Assembly (NCBI GenBank): GCA_963931865.1
Contig: OZ007508.1
Span: 18,244,762 to 18,308,761, forward strand
Length of the DNA: 64,000 bases
Direction: 5' to 3'
From: Axinella damicornis
Lineage: Eukaryota; Porifera; Demospongiae; Axinellida; Axinellidae
The notes under the pieces were generated by a model, which did not search any database, was not told the origin of the DNA, and saw only the letters and a list, made by a program, of their open reading frames with translations. Below are positions 1 through 13,197 of this stretch, in pieces. The stretch's first letter is position 1. The number at the start of each line of letters is the position of its first letter. The position numbers and the translations under genes are program-made.

Positions 1-479
1 GAAGGAACATTCAGGACATCCTTAACTGCACAAACCGCTCACGTGATCACAAACAATTTCTTGTTTCGCCACCCAAGATGAATTATGGTTGCCATCGTCC
101 CTGTGGTGCTGGGACAATACTGCAACTCTGCGTACCGATTATTGTGACGTTCATATTAGTGATACCATAGTCACATGTTCTTAAATGCCTATATCCTCAC
201 AGGAAGAAAACAGGTGCCCAATAACAAGGTGTGCATAATTACAATCATTCAATAGGAAGTGCACTCCATTTGGAATTTTTCCACTCCATAGGATCTGGAA
301 ATGGCAGAGTTTCTGGAACAAGACTTCAGTGCGCTTATTAATGAGTAGCATAGGACAAGGGTCGAATCAGCGCCTCACAGTGATTGAATGCTTATAAGTG
401 AGCTCAGTTTAATAGTGAGCAACTACGGTATCTGGTATATGGCACTTGCCACCGTAATCGTGATAACCATACCACACAC

Positions 480-3400
480 TGTAGTTGCTTGTTTAACTTC
501 TGATTCCAGACTGTACCTGTTTTGCAGTAGCTTGATAAGGAGAAAGTTGGCCCTGTTAGTTGTTATATCTCCGTTCCTGCAGATTGAAAATAGTCCACAT
601 ATCAGCAACTATTCTCTCCTGTAATGAGTGTTTGTAGTAAGACGAGATAACTCACATGGACATCATCTCATCGTAGCATCTGCGAACCAGCAACACCGGG
701 CCCTGATACCTTGAAGGGTCAGGCAGTGAGGAGGTATTAGACAACCATAGTTCAAGGGAGGCAAGAGCACATGATGACATCATTGTCATTCTGCAATGAC
801 AATGATGTCATCATGCACTCTTGGGGGAGGTCATTCATATCGTTATAGTCCTGTACATACTCATGCAATGAACATTACCTGCATATCTGCTCCGCAACAT
901 TCAAGTCATAAAACTCCTTCACCATACCATGAGAGAAGTCATCTGCAAGCAAATGTTCAAAAAGTCAACTGAATATATTTTATACTCAGATAGTACCCAC
1001 TGCACTGGCATAGGAATTACTTGTTTCCATGGAGATGACTGGTAAATTCCCATCTTTCTAAATACCCTAATGTTTGGCTTCCTAATCACTGACTGAGTTC
1101 AACTACAGAAGTTCAGCAATCTTACTCAATTACACTCCTGGAAGGGAAAATTGTGCTGTAATATTATACTCCCAGTAGGGAAAAAGACAGCCCACCTAAT
1201 GAAGGACGTAATCTGGGCTGAGATCTGGGACGAGGCTACCACACAATTTTTGCAAACAGGAGCAGTAATAATAACACTTCTGGCTATGGCTTGATGTCGA
1301 CAGAGAAATAATATCAGCATGCACCTAGAACATATGGAACGTACGGAGAAAGGGGTGGATTCTGGACTGGACGAGGGGGAAGATGTCATCAAATGTAGCA
1401 TCTAAAACCTGGAGAGAAATATTCTTCCAAGTGAAATGGACCACGGACGAATGAAAGTGCCACATTCATATTACACAGTTGTAGCAGGAGCTATAGGGCC
1501 AGCTGGGTTTTAGAGCCTGTATGCTTTGCCAGCTCGATGCGCTCCTGGTGTGACACTGCATGGTGGTCTGGTGTGTGTCATAGCCTGATGTGACACTGCA
1601 TGGTGGTCTGGTGTGTGTCATAGCCTGATGTGACACTGCATGGTGGTCTGGTGTGTGTCATAGCCTGATGTGACACTGCATGGTGGTCTGGTGTGTGTCA
1701 TAGCCCAACGTGTGGCCTTTGACTATTGAAACTACCTCAGTGCATATCTGGTTAGTCTCGTGTGGCCAGTTTGGTCTGGCCTGAAACGCAGCAGTATTGG
1801 ATATTGAAACTACCTCAGTCCATATTTGGTTAGTCTCGTGTGGCCAGTTGGGTCTGCCTTGAAATGCAGCAGTATTGGATATTGAAACTACCTTGAAATG
1901 CAGCAGTATTGGATATTGAAACTACCTCAGTGCATATTTGGTTAGTCTCGTGCGGCCAGTTGGGTCTGGCCTAAAACGCAGCAGTATTGGACATTAACTC
2001 TTCCTGTACTGTAACAACCCCTGTCTGACATTCCACTCAGAAATTTGGACTGATTCACTTTTCTTTTTTGGAGCAGGTGAGATCAAGACTACCATAAGTG
2101 CTGAATGAATTCTCAGCATATTGTCCTGCAAAAGCGTATTAAATCAGAGAGAGGGTTTGTTGCACTGCAATCAATGAAGCCAGGGATACGGCAGTGTGTG
2201 TACTAGCTAAGTGGCCTCTTAGCTGACTCTTACAATTTTGAAGTGGGGGGCGGGTCATGTAGGGCAGTGAATATTGGTACACGCAACAATAATAGCCTGA
2301 CAGCACAACCGATAGCTTCTTTCAAGAGTGTGGGGCAGTGCACAGGACAATGGCCTGCAGTACCAGATGTTGTGTGATCCTGGTGGCACTGGTAGCAGTG
2401 CTGGCCTACTTTGGCCTCCAGAAGACAACAGTGAGCTTTGAATTCTCTGTTTCTGACATCAAGAGTGATCCCCAGACAGTGTTTGAGCTGTTCAGAGATC
2501 CCAAGAGTCTCCCAACTTTCAACCCACTTATGGACAAAGATCTCCACAAAGTTGAGATTGTGAGCATCGAAAATAGGGCCGGGGGAGTGGAAGTAGTACA
2601 GTTCACCCTGCCAGTTTTCTGGAAACTTAGGGTATCCGTCACATGGACCATTGACCCCAAGTCCCTGTCCATAGACTCGGATGTGACAGATCCGTTTGGT
2701 ATACTGACTGTTGCCCACGAGAAGTGGACGTTTGCTCCGGGCAAGTCAGAGGAGGGCAGTGTCTGCACAGTCATGGCAGAGTCCACCCGGTTCACTGTAC
2801 CACGGATTCTGGCCTTTCTGGCCGGTATTTTCAAGGATGTGCACATGGAAATGGTGCAAACAGTGAAGAGGGTTGCTGAGAGCAGGCAGAAGGATTAGTG
2901 ACGAAGTCATGCAGTGTGTCACTAGGGTTGTTGTTATGCTAGCATAACTTACTATGTCAAGACATCACATATATCACGTCATTGGGTGATAGGTTCTGCA
3001 TAGTCTAACAAACTAGCCTTCACTTTCTCCAGCACGCGATCACTTTCAGTATGCACGTGCGGAGAAGGAAGCTCTGGAAACTCTGGACCATTTTACTGCC
3101 TTACGTCATAACACTTCAACTGCAGTCACTTGAGTCCGGCCCGCTAACCTCGATCGCTGCTTGTACTTCTGTCTGTTTGGTTGCAGTGCCAGAGAGCAGC
3201 AAAATTGAAAGATCACATGTGACAGCTGTAATCTGTAGATTGCATTCGAGTAGAGTTCAAGTAAAGTGGTCCAAAGTTTCGAGACCTTCCTTTTCCCCGC
3301 ACGGTCATGTGAGTCAATCCGCGCTGGGAGGGGCTAGCCCGATAGACTAGGCTCTGCACCAGCAGAAAGTATGGGTGGGGGGTGGGGCAGTTATATACTG

Positions 3401-5888
3401 GGCTTCAACCAGCAACCTCTTTGCCATAAAATTAGTTCTCAACACCCAGCAACTATGGTATGCATTAAGCAGTCTATAATAAGTACACTGATTGAAAAGA
3501 GTGGGCGGGAGTACATGCAGTAGAACAGTGACTACAATCACTATTAGACAAAGTTCAAGTATACAGAGTGTGGCTTATAGCTGGATAGCCTCGTACCCAG
3601 GCCTTCAAATCGAGGGGCCTGGGCCTGGGTACGCGATTGAAGGCCTGGGTACGAGGCTAATAGCTGGACAGCTTCTACTGACTGCATGGTACAAATTATG
3701 GCCTGCAGTACCAGATGTTGTGTGATCCTGGTGGCACTGGTAGCAGTGCTGGCCTACTTTGGCCTCCAGAAGACCACAGTGAGTTTTGAATTCTCTGTTT
3801 CTGACATCAAGAGTGATCCCCAGACAGTGTTTGAGCTGTTCAGAGATCCCAAGAGTCTCCCAACTGTGGACAAAGACCTCCACAAAGTTGAGATTGTGAG
3901 CATCGAAAATAGGGACGGGGGAGTGGAAGTAGTACAGTTCACCCTGCCAGTTTTCTGGAAACTTAGGGCATCAAGCACATGGAGAATTGACCCTAACTCC
4001 CTGTCCATAGATGCTGATGTGACAGACCCGTTTGGTATACTGGCACTTGTGCAGAAGTGGACATTTGCTCTGGACAAGTCAGAGGAGGGAGGTGTCCGTA
4101 CAAGCATGGCAGAGTCCACCCAGTTCACTGTACCATGGATTTTGGCTTTTCTGGGCGTGACTAGATCTACCAAGGATCTGCATCTGGAAATGGTGCAAAC
4201 GGTAAAGACAGTTGCTGAGAGCAGACAGCAACAGGGGGAATGAGTCCTGCAGTGTGTCGCTAGGGGTGTTGCTATGCCAGCATAATTTACTGTTTTGAGA
4301 GCAGTCAGCTACTGACATCACTTCCAACAATACATGTGCATTATGTCATTGGGTGATAGGCTCTGCAGAAACTTTGGACCACTTTACTCAGTACAAAAGC
4401 ATGTACTTAAGCTGAAGTCACATGCCTTTACATTCAACTACAGTAAGTCAAGTCCAGCCCGCGAACCTCGATCGCTGCTTGTATTTCTGTCTGTTTGGTT
4501 GCTGCGCAGGAGAGAAGCTAATGCAGGTGACTTCAGACAGTCCTCAACACTTGTTACTGAGTGAATTGAAAGATCACACGTGACTGCTGCAATCTGATTG
4601 GATCTACCGGTCGGATTTCAAGTAGAGTTCAAGTAAAGTGGTCCAAAGTTTCTATAGATCTAGACCCTTTTTTTCCCCGCGTGGTCACGTGAGTTTGAGG
4701 GGCTAGCCTGGGCTCTGTACCAGCAGATAGGGTGGGTGGGGCCAGCTATATACCCAGCAACTATGGTATGCATTAAGTAGTATACTGCCGTGGAGTAGAA
4801 CAATCACGATTAGACAAAGTACAAAGTTCAAATAACTATGCAGGGTGTGGCTTTATAGCTGGAGTAACAACAATGGTATTAGTAGCCCAGCAGCAAAACC
4901 AATAGCTTCTTTCAAGAGTGTGTGACTGAGCACGGGACAATGGCCTGCAGTACCAGATGTTGTGTGATCCTGGTGGCATTGGTAGCAGTGCTGGCCTACT
5001 TTGGCCTCCAGAAGACAACAGTGAGCTTTGAATTCTCTGTTTCTGACATCAACAGTGATCCCCAGACAGTGTTTGAACTGTTCAGAGATCCCAAAAGTAT
5101 TCCAACTGTCAACCCACTTTACGACAAAGACCTCCACAAAGTTGAGATTGCGAGCATCGAAAATAGGGACGGGGGAGTGGAAGTAGTACAGTTCACAGTG
5201 CCAATTTTCTGGAAAATCAAGGCTTCGGCCACATGGAGCATTGACCCCAACTCCTTATCCATAGACTCAGATTTGACAAATTTGTTTGGTACAATGATTC
5301 TTGCTCATGTGAAGTGGACATTTGCTCCAGACAAATCAGAGGAGGGGAGTGTCCGCACAGTGGTGACAGAGTCGTGCCAGTTCACTGCACCATGGATTTT
5401 GGCTTTCCTGGCTGGTATTTCCGAGAATGTGCATCTGGAAATGGTGCAAACGGTGAAGACGGTTGCCGAGAGCAGGCTGAAGGAACAGCGTCGGGAAGAA
5501 TAAGTCCTGCAGTGTGTCACTACGGTAGCCACGTCTCCAGGTGCTTGGTATGGGGCCTGGGAATGAGGCTAGATTGTTGCCATACTTTACTGTCTAAACC
5601 ATTTAACTCCTGACTAGAGAAGTCGTGATATTTCAGATTCTTGACATCACTTCCACCACAACAACTGTCCAGTAGAGCTGCTTTTCACAGCTCTTGGTAC
5701 GACACGTTTGTGAGGTACGTACGTACAAGTTTTCATTTGTAACTTACATTGTGTTCCTATTCACCCACACTACTCATTTCTGTGTCTACAAACGAACATA
5801 CTGACAAACGAAGCAATCATCTACCCCTTTCTGCACATGTGTGCACGGGGTAAATATAGGTGTTAGGCACCAGCAGAAAAGGAGGGAT

Positions 5889-5919
<31 letters not shown>

Positions 5920-8900
5920 AGCAGTGCATAGCTATTTCAGACAGTTTCGGGGTATGCCACATCTCCTAAAACGGAAAATAGCCGTCACGTTGGTGTACCC
6001 GTCAGTATTCTCAAAATGACGTCAGCTGCAATGGGTCTATAGAGACTGCTGCTAAATTAATTTGCTAAGTACTCAGGTGGTTAATGTACGCATGTGAGCT
6101 AAGGATTAGGGGTGGACTAGAAGCCTCAACTGGACAACCTTTTGCATAAACTTAGTTCATAGACAACACCTATATAGCAACTGTGGTATGCATTAAGTAG
6201 CATAATGAATACTATGTACTACAATGTACTTGAAAAGGGTGGGCGGGAGTGGAATAATCATGACTGGACTAAATTCAAATATACTGGGTGTGACTCGATA
6301 GCTTGCAGAACTGTGCTGCTAGTAGCTTCCACTCACAAGTGTGACTGAGCACGGGACAATGGCCTGCAGTACCAGATGTTGTGTGATCCTGGTGGCACTG
6401 GTAGCAGTGCTGGCCTACTTTGGCCTCCAGAAGACCACAGTGAGTTTTGAATTCTCTGTTTCCGACATCAAGAGTGATCCTCAGACAGTGTTTGAACTGT
6501 TCAGAGATCCTGAATACCTTCCAAACATCCACCCAATGTTGACTAAGGGCCGTGACAAAGTTGAGGTGCTGAGCACGGAAGAACAGGCAGGGGGGGTGGA
6601 AGTTGTACATTTCAACCTCCCAAGTTACCGGTATTTTCAAACTTCAATCACGTGGGTTATTGACCCCAGTTCTCTCTCCATCGACTCAAAGTTCATTGGG
6701 CCCCTTGGTATAGTGAATGGTCGCCTGAAGTGGACGTTTGTTCCCGACGAGTCAGAGGGGAATGTCCGGACAAAGATGACAGAATCCACTAAAGTCACCT
6801 CACCAAAGATTTTGGCTTTTGCAGCAAATAAAATTAGGGATAGCCATCTGGGGCTGGTACAAGCGTTGAAGGAGGTTGTCGAAAGCAGGCAGAAGGAGCA
6901 GCTATGAAGGGAGAGAGTCGGACCTCAACACTGTCACTTGGGTTGTGTTCATCATTGTGTATTATCAGTCTACTGCATGTGTACTGTCTAGTCAACAACT
7001 GGGCTCTCCCTATGTCTACTAAGAAGGGGAGACTGAAGTTCAGATAGATAGATAGATTTTAATTTGTAACAGGAAATGCCTCATCGGCAATAGTGCTCGC
7101 ATAGCACAAACCGACAAAAGATAATGTACAGTTGAGAAATATATGCAAGGGTGCAAGTACAGTAACAAGTTTGGAACAGTGCTGTACAGCAACCAGTATG
7201 TACACCGTAAACAAGCTCAAGTGCTTATGACTCTAGGTGGTAAGCGAATACGCAGCTAATAGAGGACACAGGCTAAATCACTAAAGCCACCCCATAAATT
7301 ACACTATGCAACATGCATGATTGTGATCGATGGCGAAAAACGTACAGTTCTGACATCACTTCCACAGTGGTACCACTGGACCAGAACTGGTGCCCAGTAA
7401 TCAGTAATCTAGGCCAATATAATGCGTCATGCAATGCTACAGGCACTTGGGGTCTCAATAGAGTGAGAAATGCCAGTTCACTAGTCCACTCCACCAGTTC
7501 AGATCAGTGATCGTAGACGGCCTTGGTTGATACTATTAGGCTCCGCTCCAGCAGAAAGAGGGTGGAGGTTCACCCTTTGGAATGATAGTGCTCATTGCTC
7601 TGCAGCAGCAAGAGTGCATGATGACATCATTGAATCAGGATGATGTCATCATACGCTCTTGTCTGCAGCTGGCTACCTAGTGTCTGGTGCTTCTAGGGAG
7701 GTCACAAACCATCTATGTAAGAGTACGCACACTGTACTTTAGAATATAGGTACTAGTGTGGCAACACCCCACAAGTATCAGGCAAGAGGCTTGGAGTGCT
7801 CTACTGCAGACTTGAAAGGAGTGGGTGGGTATAGGACAGTGAATATAATCAAGATTGGAAGTTCAAATATCAACAGGGCGTGGCTCTATAGCCAAGCTGC
7901 TATAGGCTATAGTAGCTCAAGTGTGTGACTGAGCACGGGACCATGGCCTGCAGAACCAGATGTTGTGTGATCCTGGTGGCACTGGTAGCAGTGCTGGCCT
8001 ACTTTGGCCTCCAGAAGACCACAGTGAGTTTCAAATTCTCTGTTTCCGACATCAAGAGTGATCCCCAGACAGTGTTTGAGCTGTTCAGAGATCCCAAAGA
8101 CCTTCCAAGCATCCACCCAATGTTGACTAAGGGTCGTGACAAAGTTGAGGTGCTGAGCACGGAAGAACAGGCAGGGGGAGTGGAAGTTGTACACTTTACC
8201 ATCCCAAGTTTCTGGTTTTTTAGAACTTCAATCACGTGGGTTATTGACCCCAGTTCTCTCTCCATAGACTCAAAGGTTACTGGGCCCCTTAGTATAATGA
8301 ATGGTCATGTGAAGCGGACGTTTGTTCCTGACGAGTCAGACGGGAGGAGTGTCCAGACAAAGATGACAGAATCCACTGAAATCACCTCACCAAAGATTTT
8401 GGCTTATGCAGCAAACGCAATTATGGATAGCCATCTGGGGCTGGTACAAACATTCAAGGAGGTTGTCGAAAGCAGGCAGAAGGAACAGCCATGAAGGGAG
8501 AGAGTCCAACGGTGCTGTTGCTCGGCCAACATTGAGTATTGTCAGTCTACTGTTCCCTGGCTCTCTGTAGGCCTTTTACAACATAGTGCAATGCATTATA
8601 TATACAGTGACGTAATTGTGTCATAGCCAAGTTGCTATGGTAATTACAAGGGTAGCTAATATAATAAAGTTAGAGTGAGCCATATGTACATGTATGAGAA
8701 GCGGCCGTATGAGCTGAGGCCAGCTGTCAGTACAAGCTGGGGCCAGCTGTACTACGAGCTAGCTGGGGCCAGCTGTACTAAGAGCTAGCTGGGGCCAGCT
8801 GTATTACGAGCTAGCTGGGCCAGCTGTCAGTAGGACCTGGTGGATGCAATCAGAGTCTACTGAAGTATCCATGGGGTGAGAGTAAAAGCAAAGCATGATT

Positions 8901-11900
8901 CTGAATGTGACTTGGCCCGACCAGGGAGTTGTACTCGCTACCAGGACTGTGGCTGCCATTTGCGTAACTCTTAAAATGATGTCAAGCTAGCATGATGTGA
9001 TCAACAAATAGCAAACAAAAACATTGGCTTCCATGTGTGTGGTTGCACATGCAGACAGGCAGAGGGAGGAACAGTGGATGAGAGACTGACACACATATGC
9101 TGGGTGGACTGACAGACAGATGGATGGACAACAACGACGGACAGACAGACAGACAGAGACCTACCACAGCACCAATGTTGGGGTAACTCATGGCAGCACA
9201 GGTGGCAGCGTAGCCCCCTGGATGGAGATGAAACATGCTAGGTCAACAGACCGAAGCCTTCTGCTTAGTCTTGTTCCCAGACCCCCCCACCCCCACTGGC
9301 TATGTTAGGTGTTAGGTTGTCTGAACCTTCAGTAAGAGCCAAGTTTGTGCTGGCTACGTTAGGTGGTTACTTCTGAAGTGTGAGTGCCTTCAATAAGAGC
9401 TGAGTTCGTGCTGGGAATGTTAGGTGCCTACTTCTGAAGTACAAATACCTCCAATAAGAGCAAACTTGGTGCTGGCTAAGTCAGGTGGATACTTCGGCCA
9501 CAAAGTTTCAGTGAGTCAGTCGCCTGCTGTCTCCCCAGTTCAAATCTGGGATGAAAATATCCACCGACGCAATCCAGCATTTTCCTTTTTTTTCTCACCA
9601 TAGGAGATTCTGTAGTGCCGTTTCTTTACATATCAGAGGTCTTCATTACTTCAACCGCTATGGAATAATTTCTTTACCCAAATCTTTACAGCAATAGCTA
9701 ACAGTATTCATGCACTGCACATCTAGGGAATTTTAAATTTGTGAATGTCATCAAGTTACCATGTGTGAATTAAGATCACTAGGCCTGACTATACCTTCAA
9801 TTACAATTACACTTCAATGGAAAGCCCCCAGACTATGAGGCAAAATCTCTTCTGTGTCCAATTTACTATTGCAGTCCATACATGCATATGCATATCCCAT
9901 AGAAATAAGAATAAGTACTGCAGCAAATTTGGGTGTGCTTTAATTAGAACTACACCCTTCGACATGCCCTCTGGGTAGTCTACCACAGATGCCTGTTTCA
10001 GGATCATGGAGAACCCGTAGGTGTAGCAACAGAGCTGACAGCTGCTCCAGCACAAGTACAGGGATTGAGGCACTACACTTTACACTCCAAATGATGCACA
10101 CTAAGATTCATTGCCAAGCAAAGCTGGTTACATCACACGCTGGATTCAGGAAACATGACGTCATGACTATAAATATGGCATGTCAATAACCCACTCCTGC
10201 TGGCTATGTCAAGTGGATACTTCGCTATCATAGTGGTATTGAATTAGACTGCACTCTAAACACCCGGGTTCGATTCCCGGGCGAAACCTTCCACTGACGC
10301 AATCCAGCATTTTTGCTTCTTTTTACTCTGCACAATTAAATCTGCAATGTATACTTTTCAAGTTTCTGTGCATGTACACTTCAGAAATATTTTCAACAAA
10401 TTTTATATCTTGACTTCCATCATAATATTATATGGCCATGAGATAAATATAAGTGGTTGCTAGGTAACAGGAGTGGACTCAACAAACCTTGGTCAAAGGA
10501 ATCCATCAGCTATAAATACGGTCTATTTGCAGGCACTATTGCTGGCTATGTCAGGTGGATACTTCGCACTCATATGGTATGAAATTAGACTGAAGATCTA
10601 AAGTTCCAGGTTCGATTCCTGGACGAAACTTTCCACAGACGCAATCCAGCACTTTTATCTTTTTACTCTACACACTTAAATCCACAATGCATTTTGTTCG
10701 TGTTTTGGCGAATGTACACTTCAGAAATATTTTAACACACTTTAGGGCTTCAGAATACAATTTAGATCTTGAATTCCATATATGGTCATGAGATGAATAT
10801 AATTAAGGTACCAGGAGTGGAATCAACAAACCTTGGTCAATCACTGGTCTACTTGCAGGCACTATTGCTGGCCATATCACATGGACTCGTAATGGTCAAA
10901 GGAATCCATCACTATAAATACGGTCTATTTGCAGGCACTATTGCTGGCTATGTCAGGTGGATACTTCGTTCTCATATGGTATGAAATTAGACTGTCGCTC
11001 TAAAGTTCCAGGTTCAATTCCTGGACGAAACTTTCCACAGACGCAATCCAGCACTTTTTCCCCTTTTTACTCTGCACAATTAAATCTTTTTTTCCACATT
11101 TCTGTGAATGTACACTTCATAAGTATTTTTAACACAATTTATTAGATCTTGAATTCCATATATGGTCATGAGATATGTGTTCTTTCTGTGAACACACACT
11201 TCAGATATTATATTAGATCTTGAATTCCATATATGGTCATGAGAATAGTTGCTAGGTAACAGGAGTGGACTCAATAAACCTCATCCAAGGAATCACTATA
11301 AATGCGGTCTATTTGCAGGCACTATTGCTGGCTATGTCAGGTGGATACTTCGCTTCTCATAATGGTTATGAATTACAATTGGGCTGTAAAGTTCCAGGTT
11401 CGATTCCTGGACGAAACTTTCCACAGACGCAATCCAGCACTTTTCCTTCATTTTACTCTGCACAATTAAAACCACAGTGTGTTTTTTCACATTTCTGAGA
11501 ATGTACACTTCAGAAAGATTTATTACACAATTTAGATTTGATTCCATATATGGTCATGAGATGAACACAATGGTTGCTAGTGGATTCCATTGGCCAGAGA
11601 GCAATCCTGCAGCTACTCCAGAGAAAGACCCCTCCCCCTCTGTTGCTATGCTTTTGCAAAGATTACATCACTTTTACCTGCTAGGAAGGACTGTTTATTT
11701 TCGCTATTTCAACTGAAAAAGACACCATGTAGTCTGATTCCCAGACCATTTATCCAGCGAGTGTATCGCTTCCAGTATAACACGCTACTAAAAGCAATCC
11801 GTGCTGGGTCTGGGACCGAGATTAACAACCATGATTACCATTTCTGTACTAGGAACTAATCCAAATCAGGCCTACATTCCACAGACGCAATCTAGCCAAG

Positions 11901-13161
11901 AGACCTGGGTGTCGGGCTAACATACAGTACGCCACTTCCTCACCAATAGACCAAGCGAAGAGAATGATGTCCTCAAAGGTGAATCCCAGCTCACTGACCG
12001 AGTACCTCACCACCACGTCAATTGCATTGAACTCATTCGATGGGAAGGGCAGCCCCTGTAATAATGAAAGCAAAAATTAGTATCAGATATGATCTAGCCG
12101 CATTCTAGACCCATAGCCACCCAGGTGTTCCATTATTACCCCACGTGCATGTGTTGTGCACTGCAGGGGTAAAGCAATGAACACAGACAGATGAGTCCAA
12201 TGTATGTTCAATATACACCGATTTATTGCACAATTTCATCAACCACTTGGTGTCGCACAAATCAACAGTACGTATTAAGTGTGAGTGCTGTAACGTGTGG
12301 TGTGTGGGGGTATTAGTTGATACAACTGTAGTGGTTGCCAACATTCCAATGCTCTACTACTGAACGGACAATCCTGCCTGCCACTCACACTGTATAATGG
12401 CTAGGTAACAAAACATAGGGACTTAGCATGCTTATGGAGAGCTTACACTTGAGTCTCCGAATCCAGGGTGATTCCAGCCAACCACAGAATAGCCAGCTGT
12501 GGAAATGACAAGTGAGTGACGCATGGCAAAGCTTTACGGAATGTAATATACCACACAGGCTCATAAATTCAGAATCTCCACGTTTGAGTTAGTACAGTCG
12601 AATTCAGTTCTGCACGAAGGGTACAAATTCTGTGGATTTTGATAGGAACCATCTTCTGTAATGATGCTGAACCTGAACCGTTCCAAGGCCTTCTACACCT
12701 CCAGTTTTTGATCGCTTGCCATCTACACCTCCCGTTCTTGATTGCTTACATACTACAAGCGCTCAAAAACTGGAGGTGCAGAAGGCCTGGGAACGAGGCT
12801 AAACATGATCTAGGCCTTACAATAGCAGGAAGCTCCACCCACAGCAAGTTGCTGTCCTAACAATGACAATGTCACACCAACATATGTCCTGAAATTGACC
12901 GTATAGTTTGGGATGACTGGTACTGACCCAAACGTTCATGCTCTGTGGGCTAGAGACATGCTGAACCTAGGACATGATCTAGGCCTAACAATAGCAGGAA
13001 GTTCCACCACAGCAAGATGTCACACCCAAATAATGGTGCGTCACACAATACACCACAGTCTGATGAAACTGACTGTATAATTTGGGATGATTGGCACTGA
13101 CCCAAGCTCCCAAGCTTTTCATCTCAAAGGAAACCTTCAGAATAACAACATTCCACTTTAA

Positions 13162-13197
<36 letters not shown>

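Larger units (their letters stand above)
10430..11580. repeat. ~390-bp tandem array carrying the tRNA-like units
   Basis: Units C-E sit in head-to-tail repeats of about 385-405 bp that also carry TATGGTCATGAGAT, GTTGCTAGGTAACAGGAGTGG and ATAAATRCGGTCTATTTGCA. The whole array lies in the ABHD16 intron 9218-11943, antisense to that gene. Confidence 0.8.

Noticed and set aside
2230..2846. Antisense open frames across each SRPBCC gene
   Set aside because: They recur in the same place in all copies because the genes are paralogous; the composition looks non-coding and the plus-strand reading matches a known fold.
10219..10287. Calling unit B a normal tRNA gene
   Set aside because: The anticodon loop has 6 nt, the first two acceptor pairs are missing and the flanks form extra stems; 'tRNA-like' is all that is supported.
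12160..12360. Open frame in an ABHD16 intron (ends near a VVSTNTPTHH stretch)
   Set aside because: No similarity to ABHD16 and not needed for phase; treated as intron.
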